Assembly (NCBI GenBank): GCA_043803805.1
Contig: JAZDJP010000098.1
Span: forward strand, 8,444-72,443
DNA length: 64,000 nucleotides
DNA from: JAZDJP01 sp043803805
GTDB taxonomy: Bacteria; Planctomycetota; JAZDJP01
Reading direction: 5' to 3'
The notes beneath the pieces are model-generated. The model saw nothing but the letters and a program-made list of their open reading frames with translations. It ran no database searches and had not been told where the DNA came from. Made by a program: the position numbers and the translations under genes. Shown in pieces: positions 24,755 to 33,334 of the stretch; the first letter of the stretch is position 1, and every line of letters begins with the position of its first letter.

Positions 24755-24830
24755 GGAGGGGTGGCAGAGCGGTTTATTGCACCGGTCTTGAAAATCGGAG
24801 TGTCCGCAAGGGCACCGGGGGTTCACCCCA
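24755..24830 (+). pseudogene. Truncated tRNA-Ser copy
   Basis: The first about 70 bases match the intact tRNA-Ser at 24971, including the acceptor 5' strand, D-arm and anticodon TGA. The anticodon stem carries one mismatch (ATCGG for ACCGG) and the variable arm differs (GTCCGC for CTCGC). After GGGGGTTC the sequence departs and the 3' acceptor strand is missing. It cannot fold into a working tRNA. Confidence 0.8.
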
Positions 24831-24970
24831 AGCGCTCGCCCGGCCTCCCGCCGGGCTCCGCTCGGGCCTGGGCATCGGGCTTTCGCGGCCTCCCTGCCGC
24901 TCATGAGCCACCGGCTCACCGCCCGATGCCCATTCGAACCCCCGGCGCGGCGTGGTATACTATCGGTCAT

Positions 24971-25057
24971 GGAGGGGTGGCAGAGCGGTTTATTGCACCG
25001 GTCTTGAAAACCGGAGTGCTCGCAAGGGCACCGGGGGTTCGAATCCCCCCCCCTCCG
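24971..25057 (+). tRNA. tRNA-Ser (anticodon TGA)
   Basis: A complete class II tRNA: acceptor GGAGGGG/CCCCTCC, anticodon stem CCGGT/ACCGG around the loop CTTGAAA (anticodon TGA, reading UCA), a long variable arm (TGCTCGCAAGGGCA), T-arm GGGGG TTCGAAT CCCCC and discriminator G. CCA is not encoded. Confidence 0.95.
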
Positions 25058-25635
25058 TTTGAATCGCCGGGAAGCGTCGCGATACGGCGTCGCTACGGGC
25101 TCGGCGTGTCGCGGTGCAGACACGCCGTCGCCCTATGCTCCTTGTCTCGCTCGCTTCCCGACGATTCAAACTCATATGGATTCGAATCTCCGATTTCGCC
25201 CGATAAGCGGCGTCATGCGGCGCCTGCCCGCCGAAGCCTTGGCGAAGGCGGGTCGCTACGCCCTCGGCGTGTCACCGTGTAGACACGCCGAGGGCTATGC
25301 TCCTTGTCTGACTCGCCCGGCGGCGCAAATGGAAGATCCAGCACGGGATTTGAACGGGCAACCGGCGCCGAGCGAGTAGCGAGGAAAAGCGAGCAGGGAT
25401 GCGAGTGTCAGGCGTTTACCCGTGGCCAGGCGCTCGCTTCGCCTCCGGCTCCGCTCCACCTTTCCGTCCTCATCCAAATAACAAGTGAATAGAACCTCAC
25501 CCTCAATTACACCCCCACCCCGCCTCCAATCCACACCCGCGTCCCATTGAAATTCCAAAGGACAACCGCGGATTCCGGCAGATACGGGGCGACGCCGTTG
25601 AGGCCAGGACGAAAACGCGACCCCCACAGCCCCGT
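25058..25635. other. Gene-free region with palindromic repeats and tRNA-like fragments
   Basis: No convincing gene is seen. Two copies of the tRNA-adjacent palindrome lie here (25102-25127; 25261-25294, the latter with 13-base arms CCCTCGGCGTGTC/GACACGCCGAGGG). Short pieces resembling tRNA T-arms occur at 25177-25191 (GGATTCGAATCTCC) and, on the minus strand, at 25341-25355 (GTTCAAATCCCGTGC). They may be debris from integration or recombination at the tRNA. Confidence 0.6.
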
Positions 25636-27168
25636 TCAGAACCGCCGTTCGAGGTTGAAGGAAAACACGGCGCCGCCCTGGTCGGGGATGTTGAGGCCGC
25701 TTTGGAAATCCTGACGGCGGCGGGAGGTGGCGTAGGCGACATCGAAGGACAGTTTGAAATCGGAGGCGATGTTGGCGTTCACGCCAAGTCCCAGGGTGTA
25801 GACGGTGTCGTTGAAACTCCCCCCCGCCGTGTTCCGGTAGAACCCCAGCCGGGGATAAACAATGTGCCAGAGATCCACCTCCGTCCCCACGGCGAGGTGC
25901 CGGGAATGGTAGTCCGCCAGGGCGGAGGAACCGTTCCGCGTGACGTCGTAATCCACCGCCAGCGTCAGGAACTCGATCGGAAACCAAGCCACCCCGGCGC
26001 GGACCTGCGGGTCGAGGTCGTACTTCCCCCCCGAGGCGTAGTCGAAGGAGGGGTTGGGGATGTCCCGGGCGGTCACCCCCAGCCAGACGTTCGGAACCGG
26101 CGAGGCGAGAATCCCGACATCCGCCGAAACCGCCGCCCCTTCCTTGCTGTTCTGCCGGTTGAGAAGATCGTCAATCGTATCCTCGCCGGATTTCCGAAAA
26201 TCGGTGTAGGCGACGGTGTTCTCGTAGGTCCGGCCGCTCAGGAGCTTGAGGTTCGCCCCGAGATACGTCCGGTACCGTTCCAGCGGCAACCCCGCCGTGA
26301 AGGAATACTCCGCCAGGGCGATGCCCCGCCCGGAAAAGCGCGTCGCGTTGTCCCCGACGGTCGTCCCCGCGCCGGCATAGCCCGTCCCCGTCTGGCGGGC
26401 CACCTCCACGAGCCGATCCCGCGTCACCGCGGTCCCGGCGGAAAGTCCGGCGAGTTCCGACTGGTAGACATATTCCTCCGCCTGATCCTGGGTGAAGCCG
26501 TACCCGGCCCCGGCCAGGGAATCCGCCAGGGACTGCCCCGATGCCGAGAGCGATCCCGAACGGTCCTGCCCGGCCCCCACGATGTTGGCCACGCGCACCG
26601 CCACCGTGGGGTCGCCGTTCAGAGAAAGACGCGCCGCGTCCACATCGGGCACCGCGGCGTAATTGGCGAACACCCGCGCGGACAGGCCGTAACGCGCCCA
26701 GCGGACGGCCAGGGAGAGATGGGAGTTTCCCGCCACCGCCCCGCCCGGCGCCGCCAGGTTTGGGATCTCTTCGCCGTACAGAAGAAGCGCCTCCCGAAGC
26801 TGGCTCCGGGTGAGGGCCGCGCCGTTTTTGGCCGCCGTCAGGATGTTGGCGAATTCGGCTCCCATGCCCTCGATGTGCGACCGGATGCGGTCGGCGTCCT
26901 CGAGAATGTCCTGACGGACGACGATGGCCGTCCCCGTGGAGAAATCCACGTCGAGAAAGCTCTCCCGGGCGAAGTAGGCCGGATTCCAGTAGGAGGCCAG
27001 CGCCCCGCGGGGATTGGCCACCTGGGCGCCGCCCATCCCCAGGGCGCGGGCTCCGAGGATCTGCCATTCCTCGGCGCGGACGGCCCCCGCGAGGATCATC
27101 AGCCCCGCCGCCACCAGAGGAAGGGACGCGCGACGCAACCCCGTGCTTTTGGAGCAGTTAACCGTGAA
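25636..27168 (-). CDS. TraF-like (FadL-fold) outer-membrane protein, paralogue 1
   Basis: A 510-residue exported protein. The signal peptide (about 1-33, ending VRA) is followed by EEWQILGARALGMGGAQVA, the hallmark opening of the TraF_2/FadL-like barrel group, with WNPA nearby. A helical insert (about 70-240) contains GSLSASGQSLADSL. The C-terminal half alternates beta strands and ends in Phe (LERRF), as expected for outer-membrane barrels. It is paralogous to the next gene upstream. ATG 27168 is chosen for the signal peptide; the frame is open to 27279. Function is unknown; long-chain lipid or hydrophobic solute transport is a guess from the fold. Confidence 0.75.
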   Translation of the reverse strand, partial: FTVNCSKSTGLRRASLPLVAAGLMILAGAVRAEEWQILGARALGMGGAQVANPRGALASYWNPAYFARESFLDVDFSTGTAIVVRQDILEDADRIRSHIEGMGAEFANILTAAKNGAALTRSQLREALLLYGEEIPNLAAPGGAVAGNSHLSLAVRWARYGLSARVFANYAAVPDVDAARLSLNGDPTVAVRVANIVGAGQDRSGSLSASGQSLADSLAGAGYGFTQDQAEEYVYQSELAGLSAGTAVTRDRLVEVARQTGTGYAGAGTTVGDNATRFSGRGIALAEYSFTAGLPLERYRTYLGANLKLLSGRTYENTVAYTDFRKSGEDTIDDLLNRQNSKEGAAVSADVGILASPVPNVWLGVTARDIPNPSFDYASGGKYDLDPQVRAGVAWFPIEFLTLAVDYDVTRNGSSALADYHSRHLAVGTEVDLWHIVYPRLGFYRNTAGGSFNDTVYTLGLGVNANIASDFKLSFDVAYATSRRRQDFQSGLNIPDQGGAVFSFNLERRF

Positions 27169-27204
27169 CATACACCCCATATATCGAAAAAAAGACACTA
27201 CGGG

Positions 27205-27357
27205 AACACGGAATTCCGGGGAAACACGGAAGTTTCGGGAACCTCCGGCGTGCCCTACGAGACGAATCCAATATTGCACAAAACAACAGGGGGCGCGCCG
27301 GCTGGCGCGCCCCCGTCTTCCTCCGTGTTTCCCGATTTCTTCCGTGTTTCCGTGTCT
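27205..27357. repeat. CACGGAAACACGGAA inverted-repeat element, copy 1
   Basis: The left end has ACACGGAATTCC and GGAAACACGGAAG; the right end has CTTCCGTGTTTCCGTGTC. The middle holds the terminator at 27280-27314. Related elements lie at 40170-40318 and 41094-41238. Confidence 0.65.
27280..27314 (-). terminator. Rho-independent terminator after the upstream TraF-like gene
   Basis: An 11-bp perfect stem GGGGGCGCGCC/GGCGCGCCCCC with a 4-base loop is followed on the minus strand by TGTTGTTTTG. It lies 42 bases past the stop of the gene ending at 27356, so it would end that cluster before the second barrel gene. Confidence 0.7.
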
Positions 27358-28843
27358 AGAACCGATGATTCCACTGCAACGTGCCGGTCAGATTCATCCG
27401 CTCCGGGATTTCGGTCGCCCCGGCGCCCGACTCGATGGCCGTCTTGTCGGCGGAAATCCCCCCGGCGAAATCGAGCTGGAGTTTCCAGAGTTTGAGACCG
27501 ATCCCGCCCGTGTAGCACATGCCATCCTCCGAGGAAGCGATATTGTCGTAGAGCCCCGCCCGGAGATCGATCCCCAGTTTCCAGAGATGCAACCGCACTT
27601 CCGTCCCGAGCGAGAGGAACCGCGACTTGAACCCGGAAAGGACATCGGACTCGTTCTCCGTGACATCCATATCGGCCGCCACCGTCCACATGGGAAAGAC
27701 GTCCACGGCCGCGCCGGCGCGAACCTGCGCGTCGAGTTTGTATTTTCCCGACGGATCGTTCGTATCGAAGTCGGGGCTGTTCAGGTTGCGTCCCACCAGG
27801 CCCAGGCGGACCCGGTTCACCGGCCGGAAGAGAACCCCGAGATCCACGCCGACGTTGGAACTCGTCCGCTTGTTGTTCGAATCGGTGAGTTCGTCCTCGA
27901 GATTGTCCCCGTCCTCAATGGCCTCATACCGGACGTATTTGTAATAGCTCTGGCCGCTGATGAATTTCCCGTTGATCCCGATCGCGAGGCGATCCATGTA
28001 AAAAGGACGGGCGTAGGTGAACGCGAACTCCTCGGCCAGAAGCCCCCGGATGACCACACCGGACTGGTTGTTGGAAATGTCCGTCGCCCCCGTCGTGGAG
28101 GTGGACTGGGCCACCGTGGTCACCAGGGTCTGGGCCGCCGGGCTGGAGGTGTCCACGCCCGCCTGTTCCGCCTGATAGACAAGTTCCTCGGACTGGTCCT
28201 GGGTGAAGCCCAACCCGAGCCCGAAGATCGTGTTCGCCAACGCCTGGCCGCTGGCCGTGAGCAATCCGGTCCGGTCGGCCCCGACGCCGACCACGTTTGT
28301 GATCTGGGTCGCGGCATTCACGTCGGTGCTGAACGACAGGTTCGTCAAATCCACCACGGGATCCACCCCGAAATTCCCGAGCCCGAGCCCCGAAAGACCC
28401 CAGTGCCCGGCACGTATGGACAACCCCGCGGACACGTTCCCCAGAAGCCCCTGCCCCGGCCGGTCGAGTTTGGGAATCTCGACGAGAAGGATGTCCAGCG
28501 CGTTGCGCAGATCCGCCGCCGCCAGGACATCGCCGGCATTCACCTTGTCCAGGATCGTGGTGAAATTGACCGCCTGCATGGCGTCCGCCGCCGCGTCGGC
28601 CTGCTTGATGACATCGCCGGTGGCCGCCACCCCGACCCCGTAGGGAATCTGGACGTCGAAGGATTTCTCGAAAGCGTATGCCGCGGGATTCCAGTATACC
28701 GCGGTGGCATCATTCGCCACCGCCACCCCCGCTCCGCCCATGCCCTGGGCGCGGGCCCCGAGGAAAATCCACTCCTCCGCCCTGACCGTCAGGGCCGCAA
28801 CCATCACAACGCACCCCACCGCAAGAATCATGATCCGTTTCAC
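27356..28843 (-). CDS. TraF-like (FadL-fold) outer-membrane protein, paralogue 2
   Basis: A 495-residue exported protein with a signal peptide (KRIMILAVGCVVMVAALTVRA) followed by EEWIFLGARAQGMGGAGVAV and YWNPAAYA. Like its paralogue it has a GLLTASGQALAN-type insert near residue 200, GFTQDQSEELVYQAE, and a C-terminal strand ending in Phe. GTG 28843 is chosen because GGGAGGGGAGCC precedes it and it overlaps the LuxC-like stop by 4 bases (GTGA). That coupling suggests a shared job with the aldehyde-forming enzymes, for example placing a product in the outer membrane (inference). Confidence 0.8.
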   Translation of the reverse strand: MKRIMILAVGCVVMVAALTVRAEEWIFLGARAQGMGGAGVAVANDATAVYWNPAAYAFEKSFDVQIPYGVGVAATGDVIKQADAAADAMQAVNFTTILDKVNAGDVLAAADLRNALDILLVEIPKLDRPGQGLLGNVSAGLSIRAGHWGLSGLGLGNFGVDPVVDLTNLSFSTDVNAATQITNVVGVGADRTGLLTASGQALANTIFGLGLGFTQDQSEELVYQAEQAGVDTSSPAAQTLVTTVAQSTSTTGATDISNNQSGVVIRGLLAEEFAFTYARPFYMDRLAIGINGKFISGQSYYKYVRYEAIEDGDNLEDELTDSNNKRTSSNVGVDLGVLFRPVNRVRLGLVGRNLNSPDFDTNDPSGKYKLDAQVRAGAAVDVFPMWTVAADMDVTENESDVLSGFKSRFLSLGTEVRLHLWKLGIDLRAGLYDNIASSEDGMCYTGGIGLKLWKLQLDFAGGISADKTAIESGAGATEIPERMNLTGTLQWNHRF

Positions 28844-30027
28844 GGCTCCCCTCCCGATAAATGAGTTCCGCGGAAAGTGGAATGATGGCATGGGCCGACG
28901 GGGGAGTCAATGGGAAAAGACATCCCCGCCCGGAGATATTCCCGCACCGACGGCGTCTGCATTTCCCCCAGCGGGCAGATCCGCCGGATGCCACATCCGG
29001 CGAGAATAACCGCCGTCCCCGCCACCCGCGACGGAGACACCGCCATCCCGGCCGAGGAGAGCTGGTTCTTCCACCCGGCGAGGGCCCGGGGCAGTTCCGC
29101 AAGCCGGCGGATGGGCCGGACGACAATGAAACGCTGGCGGCAGGTTTCCCCGAATCGGGAATCCGCCGAGGCGACGACGGTCCAGGAAACACCGTCCCCC
29201 GCAAAAACACGCCCCCCCCGCGCCATGTGCCCGGCCCGTCCGGCATGAACCGACACCGCCTCCCCCGGCGACACACGCCCCCGGGGAATCCGCCGGTGGA
29301 ATGCCGCCAAGGCCGTCGCCAGCAACCGCGCGAACGCGAGCGTCTCCCGGAATCCCCCCTCCACGTAAACGGCGTGTGGCGAAAAACACCCCTCCTGGTC
29401 ATAAAGGGAAATATCCCGGGCCGCCCGGCGGGCGGTTTCCAATCGGATATTATCCTTCGTGACGATAGCCACCCCCACCCGGTGGCCGAAACCCAAAAAT
29501 GGAATCCCCCGGGGGACACGCCGGCGGACGGCCGCGACGCTGGCGTCATCCCCATGAACCACCACGGCGTCGGCACTCCTGAAGACGAGGTCGTCCATCT
29601 CCCCCCGTTCCCACCGGGCGACCGCGAGACGCCGCCCGAGCGCCGGATCCGCCTCCGCGACGGCGCGGGAGAAGAGCGCCGGCATCACCGGATCCCGGGC
29701 GCTCGCCTTCGCCAGGTTCACGGCCCCGGCCGCGAGTCCCGACAGAAGACTGAACAGGGAGGCGGGAAAGACATTTCCGGGCAGGATATGAACCAGAAGG
29801 GGCGGCTCTCCCGCGGGCGTCCGCCAGGGGACGCGCGGGACAAGGGGCGCCAGCGTCCGGGCCGTCCAGCTCCGGAAGACGATGTCGAGCGTCTCCCGGA
29901 CCATCTCCCGGCTGAATCCGGAGACCGCCGGCAGGTCGCGCTCCGCCCGGCGTCGGACCGGGTCCGCCGGATCGGTAAACCGCCGGCAGGCGCGGGCCAG
30001 AATGTCAGTCACGCGTTTCGGTGACAT
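28840..30027 (-). CDS. LuxC-like acyl-CoA reductase
   Basis: A 395-residue member of the LuxC family (aldehyde-dehydrogenase fold), which reduces activated fatty acids to aldehydes with NADPH. The PLLVHILPGNVFPA segment and the catalytic loop YDQEGCFSPH, with nucleophile C214, are intact. LuxC normally receives the acyl group from LuxE, encoded immediately upstream with a 23-base overlap. No luciferase (LuxA/B) or thioesterase (LuxD) is present, so light production is not expected. The last 30 residues are weakly conserved. ATG 30027 has GGAGG close upstream. Confidence 0.85.
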   Translation of the reverse strand: MSPKRVTDILARACRRFTDPADPVRRRAERDLPAVSGFSREMVRETLDIVFRSWTARTLAPLVPRVPWRTPAGEPPLLVHILPGNVFPASLFSLLSGLAAGAVNLAKASARDPVMPALFSRAVAEADPALGRRLAVARWERGEMDDLVFRSADAVVVHGDDASVAAVRRRVPRGIPFLGFGHRVGVAIVTKDNIRLETARRAARDISLYDQEGCFSPHAVYVEGGFRETLAFARLLATALAAFHRRIPRGRVSPGEAVSVHAGRAGHMARGGRVFAGDGVSWTVVASADSRFGETCRQRFIVVRPIRRLAELPRALAGWKNQLSSAGMAVSPSRVAGTAVILAGCGIRRICPLGEMQTPSVREYLRAGMSFPIDSPVGPCHHSTFRGTHLSGGEP

Positions 30028-31138
30028 ATCCCTCCGCCGCAAGCGAACATCCCCGGGGCCCGGCCCCGGACGCGCGCCCGAACACCTCCAGCCCGTTCCC
30101 GGTCAGCCGCCCGAGATCCCCCGTGAGCAACGCCGCCACCGATCCGCGGTTGGCGAGATCCACATGCTTGAGCAAACCCGTCCGCCCGGGCGGCAGAGGA
30201 GCGAGCGTCTCCGGGTGAAGCGCCTCCGTCCGGACCCAGGGGGGAATCGCCTTGGCGCGGACCGGACGGAGCCCCGCGTGGGCCCGGCGCAGATTCCCAT
30301 CGTAAAACTGACTCCCCATCTCCGTCATGCCGTATTCGTTCACGATAAAATTTTCGGGGACGCCGAAAATTTTATGCAATCCGGAATACAATTCTCCCGG
30401 GGAGAGTTCCCGCGAACGGCCCTTGTATCCCCCCGTTTCCATGATCCGGCTTCCCGGCGGAAGCCGGAACCGCAGGCCATCCCCCGCGCAAAAGTTCCGA
30501 AAATGAACGAAGGAAAATGCCGTCCCGAGAATCATGACGGATTTCCGTCCGCGGGAAATCCGGCGCAAAACCCCGGCGAGACGACCCGCCTCGACCGCGC
30601 CCTCCCGGACAAACCAGGGATTCGTCATCCCCGGGGGAAACCGTCCCAGCCGCCGACGAACGGTGTCCAGCATGTGAACAAGCGACGAATGCGGGGCGGC
30701 GCCGGGCGCGGGCGCGAGGAACACCATCGCCATCCGCCCGCCCTCGGGCAAAAGGTGGGCCTGAAAATTCGGGAGGAGCGACGCCTCGTAGAGCGCGGTG
30801 GTGTCGAGGGAAAGGCGCCCCGGGCGCCGGCCGGTCGTGCCGCTCGTCTCGAAGACCCGGACGGTTTCCCCCGGAGGAAACGCCGCCAGGCGCGCCGTTT
30901 TGAAGACGTCCGTGGGGATGGCGGGGATGTCCCGCCAGGTCCTCGCGCCGTCCGGCGTCACCCCGAACCCGTCGCAGAACCGCCGGTAGGGCCGGTTGAA
31001 ACGATACTGATGGGCGAAAAGCGCGAGGGCGAGAGAATCGAATTCCCCGTCGGGCAGGGGACGATCCACCCCGCGCCGGAAGACGGCCCGGAGCCGCCGA
31101 TCGAGTTCCCGCGCGCATGCCTGACGGGTTAATCCCAT
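30005..31138 (-). CDS. LuxE-like acyl-protein synthetase
   Basis: A 377-residue adenylating enzyme of the LuxE family. It has FETSGTTGRRPGR (AMP-binding P-loop type), then VMILGTAFSFVHF and the conserved ENFIVNEYGMTEMGSQFYD stretch. LuxE activates a fatty acid as acyl-AMP and passes it to LuxC. The frame is open to 31489, but that extension is low-complexity; ATG 31138 starts the domain and overlaps the aminotransferase stop by 10 bases. With LuxC downstream it forms a fatty-acid reductase pair. Confidence 0.87.
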   Translation of the reverse strand: MGLTRQACARELDRRLRAVFRRGVDRPLPDGEFDSLALALFAHQYRFNRPYRRFCDGFGVTPDGARTWRDIPAIPTDVFKTARLAAFPPGETVRVFETSGTTGRRPGRLSLDTTALYEASLLPNFQAHLLPEGGRMAMVFLAPAPGAAPHSSLVHMLDTVRRRLGRFPPGMTNPWFVREGAVEAGRLAGVLRRISRGRKSVMILGTAFSFVHFRNFCAGDGLRFRLPPGSRIMETGGYKGRSRELSPGELYSGLHKIFGVPENFIVNEYGMTEMGSQFYDGNLRRAHAGLRPVRAKAIPPWVRTEALHPETLAPLPPGRTGLLKHVDLANRGSVAALLTGDLGRLTGNGLEVFGRASGAGPRGCSLAAEGYVTETRD

Positions 31139-32406
31139 GCGGCCAGGACCTCGTCCAATGTCCGGAGAACGAACGCCATCTCCCGTTTGCTGATCACGAG
31201 CGGCGGCGAGAACGTGAGGACGTTCCGATGGACGCCGCCGACGGGAAGAATCACCCCCCGGCGGAGCATCGCCGCCGAGACCGCCCCGGCGATTTCCGGC
31301 ACGGGACGTCCCCGGACGTCCACGATATCCAGCCCCCAAAAGAGGCCCCGGCCGTGCGCCGCCCCGGCGACGCGATGCCGCCGGGAGACCGACGCAAGCC
31401 CCCGGCCCAGCGCCGCGCCCCGCGTCCGGCTCCGCGCCACAAGACGTTCCCGGCGGAGCGTCTCCAGAACCGCAAGGGCCATGGCGCAACCCAGGGGGTT
31501 TCCGAGGAACGTACTCGTGTGGAGCGCCTCATGTTTGAATTGTCCCCACACCGCCATGACGCCCGGCCGGCCGATGCAGGCCGACACGGGGAATCCGCCG
31601 CCGAGGGCCTTCCCCACGCAGAGCAGATCCGGAACGACGTTTTCCTCCCCGACGGCGAACATCCGCCCGGTCCGGCCGAAGCCGGTCCAGATTTCATCCG
31701 CGATGAACATCACGCCGCGCCGGCGGCAAAGGGCCGCCAGTCCGCGCATGAAACCCCGGGGCGGCACGACCACGCCCCCGCGCCCCTGGATCGGCTCGAC
31801 AATCACCGCCCCCACCCGGCGGTCCCGCCGGAGAATCCGCTCCACGGCGACGAGATCGCCGAACGGCGCAAACGTCGCGAATCCGCCCAGTTGTTTCTCA
31901 AAAGGCCGCCGGAAATAATCCATCCCGGTGACGGCCAGCGCACCGTGCCCAAGGCCGTGGTAGGATCCCTCGAAGGCCAGGACGCCGGAACGGCCCGTGA
32001 CAAGGAACGCCGTCTTCAGGGCCGTTTCGACGGCCTCGGCTCCCGTCGAGGAGAAGAAGACACGGCCGCGATTCGGCGAGATCCGCGAGAGCGCCGCCGC
32101 CAGGCGCGCCTTCGTCTCGCCGGGATGGACATCCCCCATCCCGTGGATGAGCCGGGAGGACTGGCCGGCGATGGCCCGCCGGACCGCCGGATGCCCGTGA
32201 CCGACCGAGGCGACGCCGAACCCGGCCGCAAGATCGAGGCACCGGTTGCCGTCCGCGTCCCACACGTTCGCCCCGCGGGCCCGCGCCCAGACGATCGCCG
32301 GCGCGCCGGGCCCGCCCTGGAAACCGGGGGACTCATGCCGGGCGAGATCGGAAAGAATCCCGCGGGACTTCGGACCGGGAATGAACGTCAGGAGGCGGGG
32401 AAGCAT
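31129..32406 (-). CDS. Class III PLP-dependent aminotransferase
   Basis: A 425-residue fold-type I aminotransferase of class III. PLP-binding lysine K266 (CVGKALGGG), the DE pair at 237-238 (FIADEIWTGFGR), and the SSTGAEAVETALK motif are all present. Relatives move amino groups to or from terminal aldehydes or omega-amines. Its stop overlaps the LuxE-like start, so it heads the cluster and probably acts on the aldehyde made by the LuxE/LuxC pair, giving a long-chain amine. That substrate is inference; ornithine, GABA or adenosylmethionine-type transaminases share the same motifs. Confidence 0.87.
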   Translation of the reverse strand: MLPRLLTFIPGPKSRGILSDLARHESPGFQGGPGAPAIVWARARGANVWDADGNRCLDLAAGFGVASVGHGHPAVRRAIAGQSSRLIHGMGDVHPGETKARLAAALSRISPNRGRVFFSSTGAEAVETALKTAFLVTGRSGVLAFEGSYHGLGHGALAVTGMDYFRRPFEKQLGGFATFAPFGDLVAVERILRRDRRVGAVIVEPIQGRGGVVVPPRGFMRGLAALCRRRGVMFIADEIWTGFGRTGRMFAVGEENVVPDLLCVGKALGGGFPVSACIGRPGVMAVWGQFKHEALHTSTFLGNPLGCAMALAVLETLRRERLVARSRTRGAALGRGLASVSRRHRVAGAAHGRGLFWGLDIVDVRGRPVPEIAGAVSAAMLRRGVILPVGGVHRNVLTFSPPLVISKREMAFVLRTLDEVLAAWD

Positions 32407-32441
32407 GGGATGTCACATCGGTCGGGATCGCCAACCCTCGG

Positions 32442-33224
32442 TTAGACGGAAATCTGGACCCGCTTGATATCCACCGCCCGGCCCGTATCCACATCAATCG
32501 TGGCCACCGCCCCGGAGATCCTCACGTCCTTTTCGGCGACATCGAAGGGCGACGGCATGTGCGTGGTGAACGCCTTGAGGACGCGGTCCACCCGCCGGCC
32601 GAGGACCGATTCGTGCGGCCCCGTCATTCCGACGTCCGTGATGTTGGCCGTCCCGCCGGGGAGGATGCGTTCGTCGGCCGTCGCCACGTGGGTGTGCGTC
32701 CCGAAGACGAGACTCACCCTCCCGTCCAGGTACCATCCTATCGCGATCTTTTCAGAGGTGGCCTCGGCATGCATGTCCACGATGATGACACGCGTTCCCG
32801 CCATCTTCGACAGGCAGTCGTCCACCGCGGTAAAGGGGCATTCAATCGGGTCCATGAACACCCGCCCCTGGAGGTTAATGACGCCGATGCTGAGCGTTCC
32901 GTCCACCTTGAAGATCCCCGCGCCGCGTCCCGCTGCCGCCGGGGGATAGTTCGCCGGCCGGAGCAGACGCGGCTCCTTGTGGATGACCTCCATGATCTCC
33001 TTGCGGCGGTAGACGTGGTCGCCGGTCGTGACGACGTCCACGCCGCTTTCGAGGAAATCCCGGAGAAGGTCCGGGGTGATGCCGGACCCCGCCGCCGCGT
33101 TCTCGCCGTTGGCAACGACGAAATTAATATTTTCGGATTTCCGGTACCCGGGCAGAGCGGTTTTCAGGGCATCCCGCCCGGGCCGGCCCACCACGTCGCC
33201 GATAACCATCACGCGAATCTGCAT
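32442..33224 (-). CDS. ymdB: YmdB-family metallophosphoesterase (TIGR00282)
   Basis: A 260-residue cytoplasmic phosphoesterase. Motifs MVIGDVVGRPG, VVANGENAA, TTGDHVY, VDMHAEATSEK and GTHTHVATAD match the YmdB family of Bacillus, a 2',3'-cyclic-nucleotide phosphodiesterase often encoded with RNase Y. It is next to rny here in the usual order. An intergenic run of GAATTCGAC-type short palindromes separates the two genes (33225-33334). Confidence 0.93.
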   Translation of the reverse strand: MQIRVMVIGDVVGRPGRDALKTALPGYRKSENINFVVANGENAAAGSGITPDLLRDFLESGVDVVTTGDHVYRRKEIMEVIHKEPRLLRPANYPPAAAGRGAGIFKVDGTLSIGVINLQGRVFMDPIECPFTAVDDCLSKMAGTRVIIVDMHAEATSEKIAIGWYLDGRVSLVFGTHTHVATADERILPGGTANITDVGMTGPHESVLGRRVDRVLKAFTTHMPSPFDVAEKDVRISGAVATIDVDTGRAVDIKRVQISV

Positions 33225-33334
33225 ATCAATTCCGAATTTCGATTGCCGAATGTCGAATGACCGTCAAACAACCCCCGGCCACCGAACTCCGGATATTCGA
33301 CATTCGGAATTCGACATTCGACATCTCATCCGTT

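Noticed and set aside
24755..24830. A second functional tRNA-Ser
   Set aside because: The 3' half of the T-arm and the acceptor strand are absent and the anticodon stem has a mismatch.
28840..31138. A bioluminescence lux operon
   Set aside because: Only LuxC- and LuxE-like genes are present. Luciferase subunits and the LuxD thioesterase are missing and an aminotransferase takes their place.
31139..31489. A 117-residue N-terminal extension of the LuxE-like protein
   Set aside because: It is Arg/Gly-rich shadow sequence of the aminotransferase gene; the LuxE domain starts at ATG 31138.
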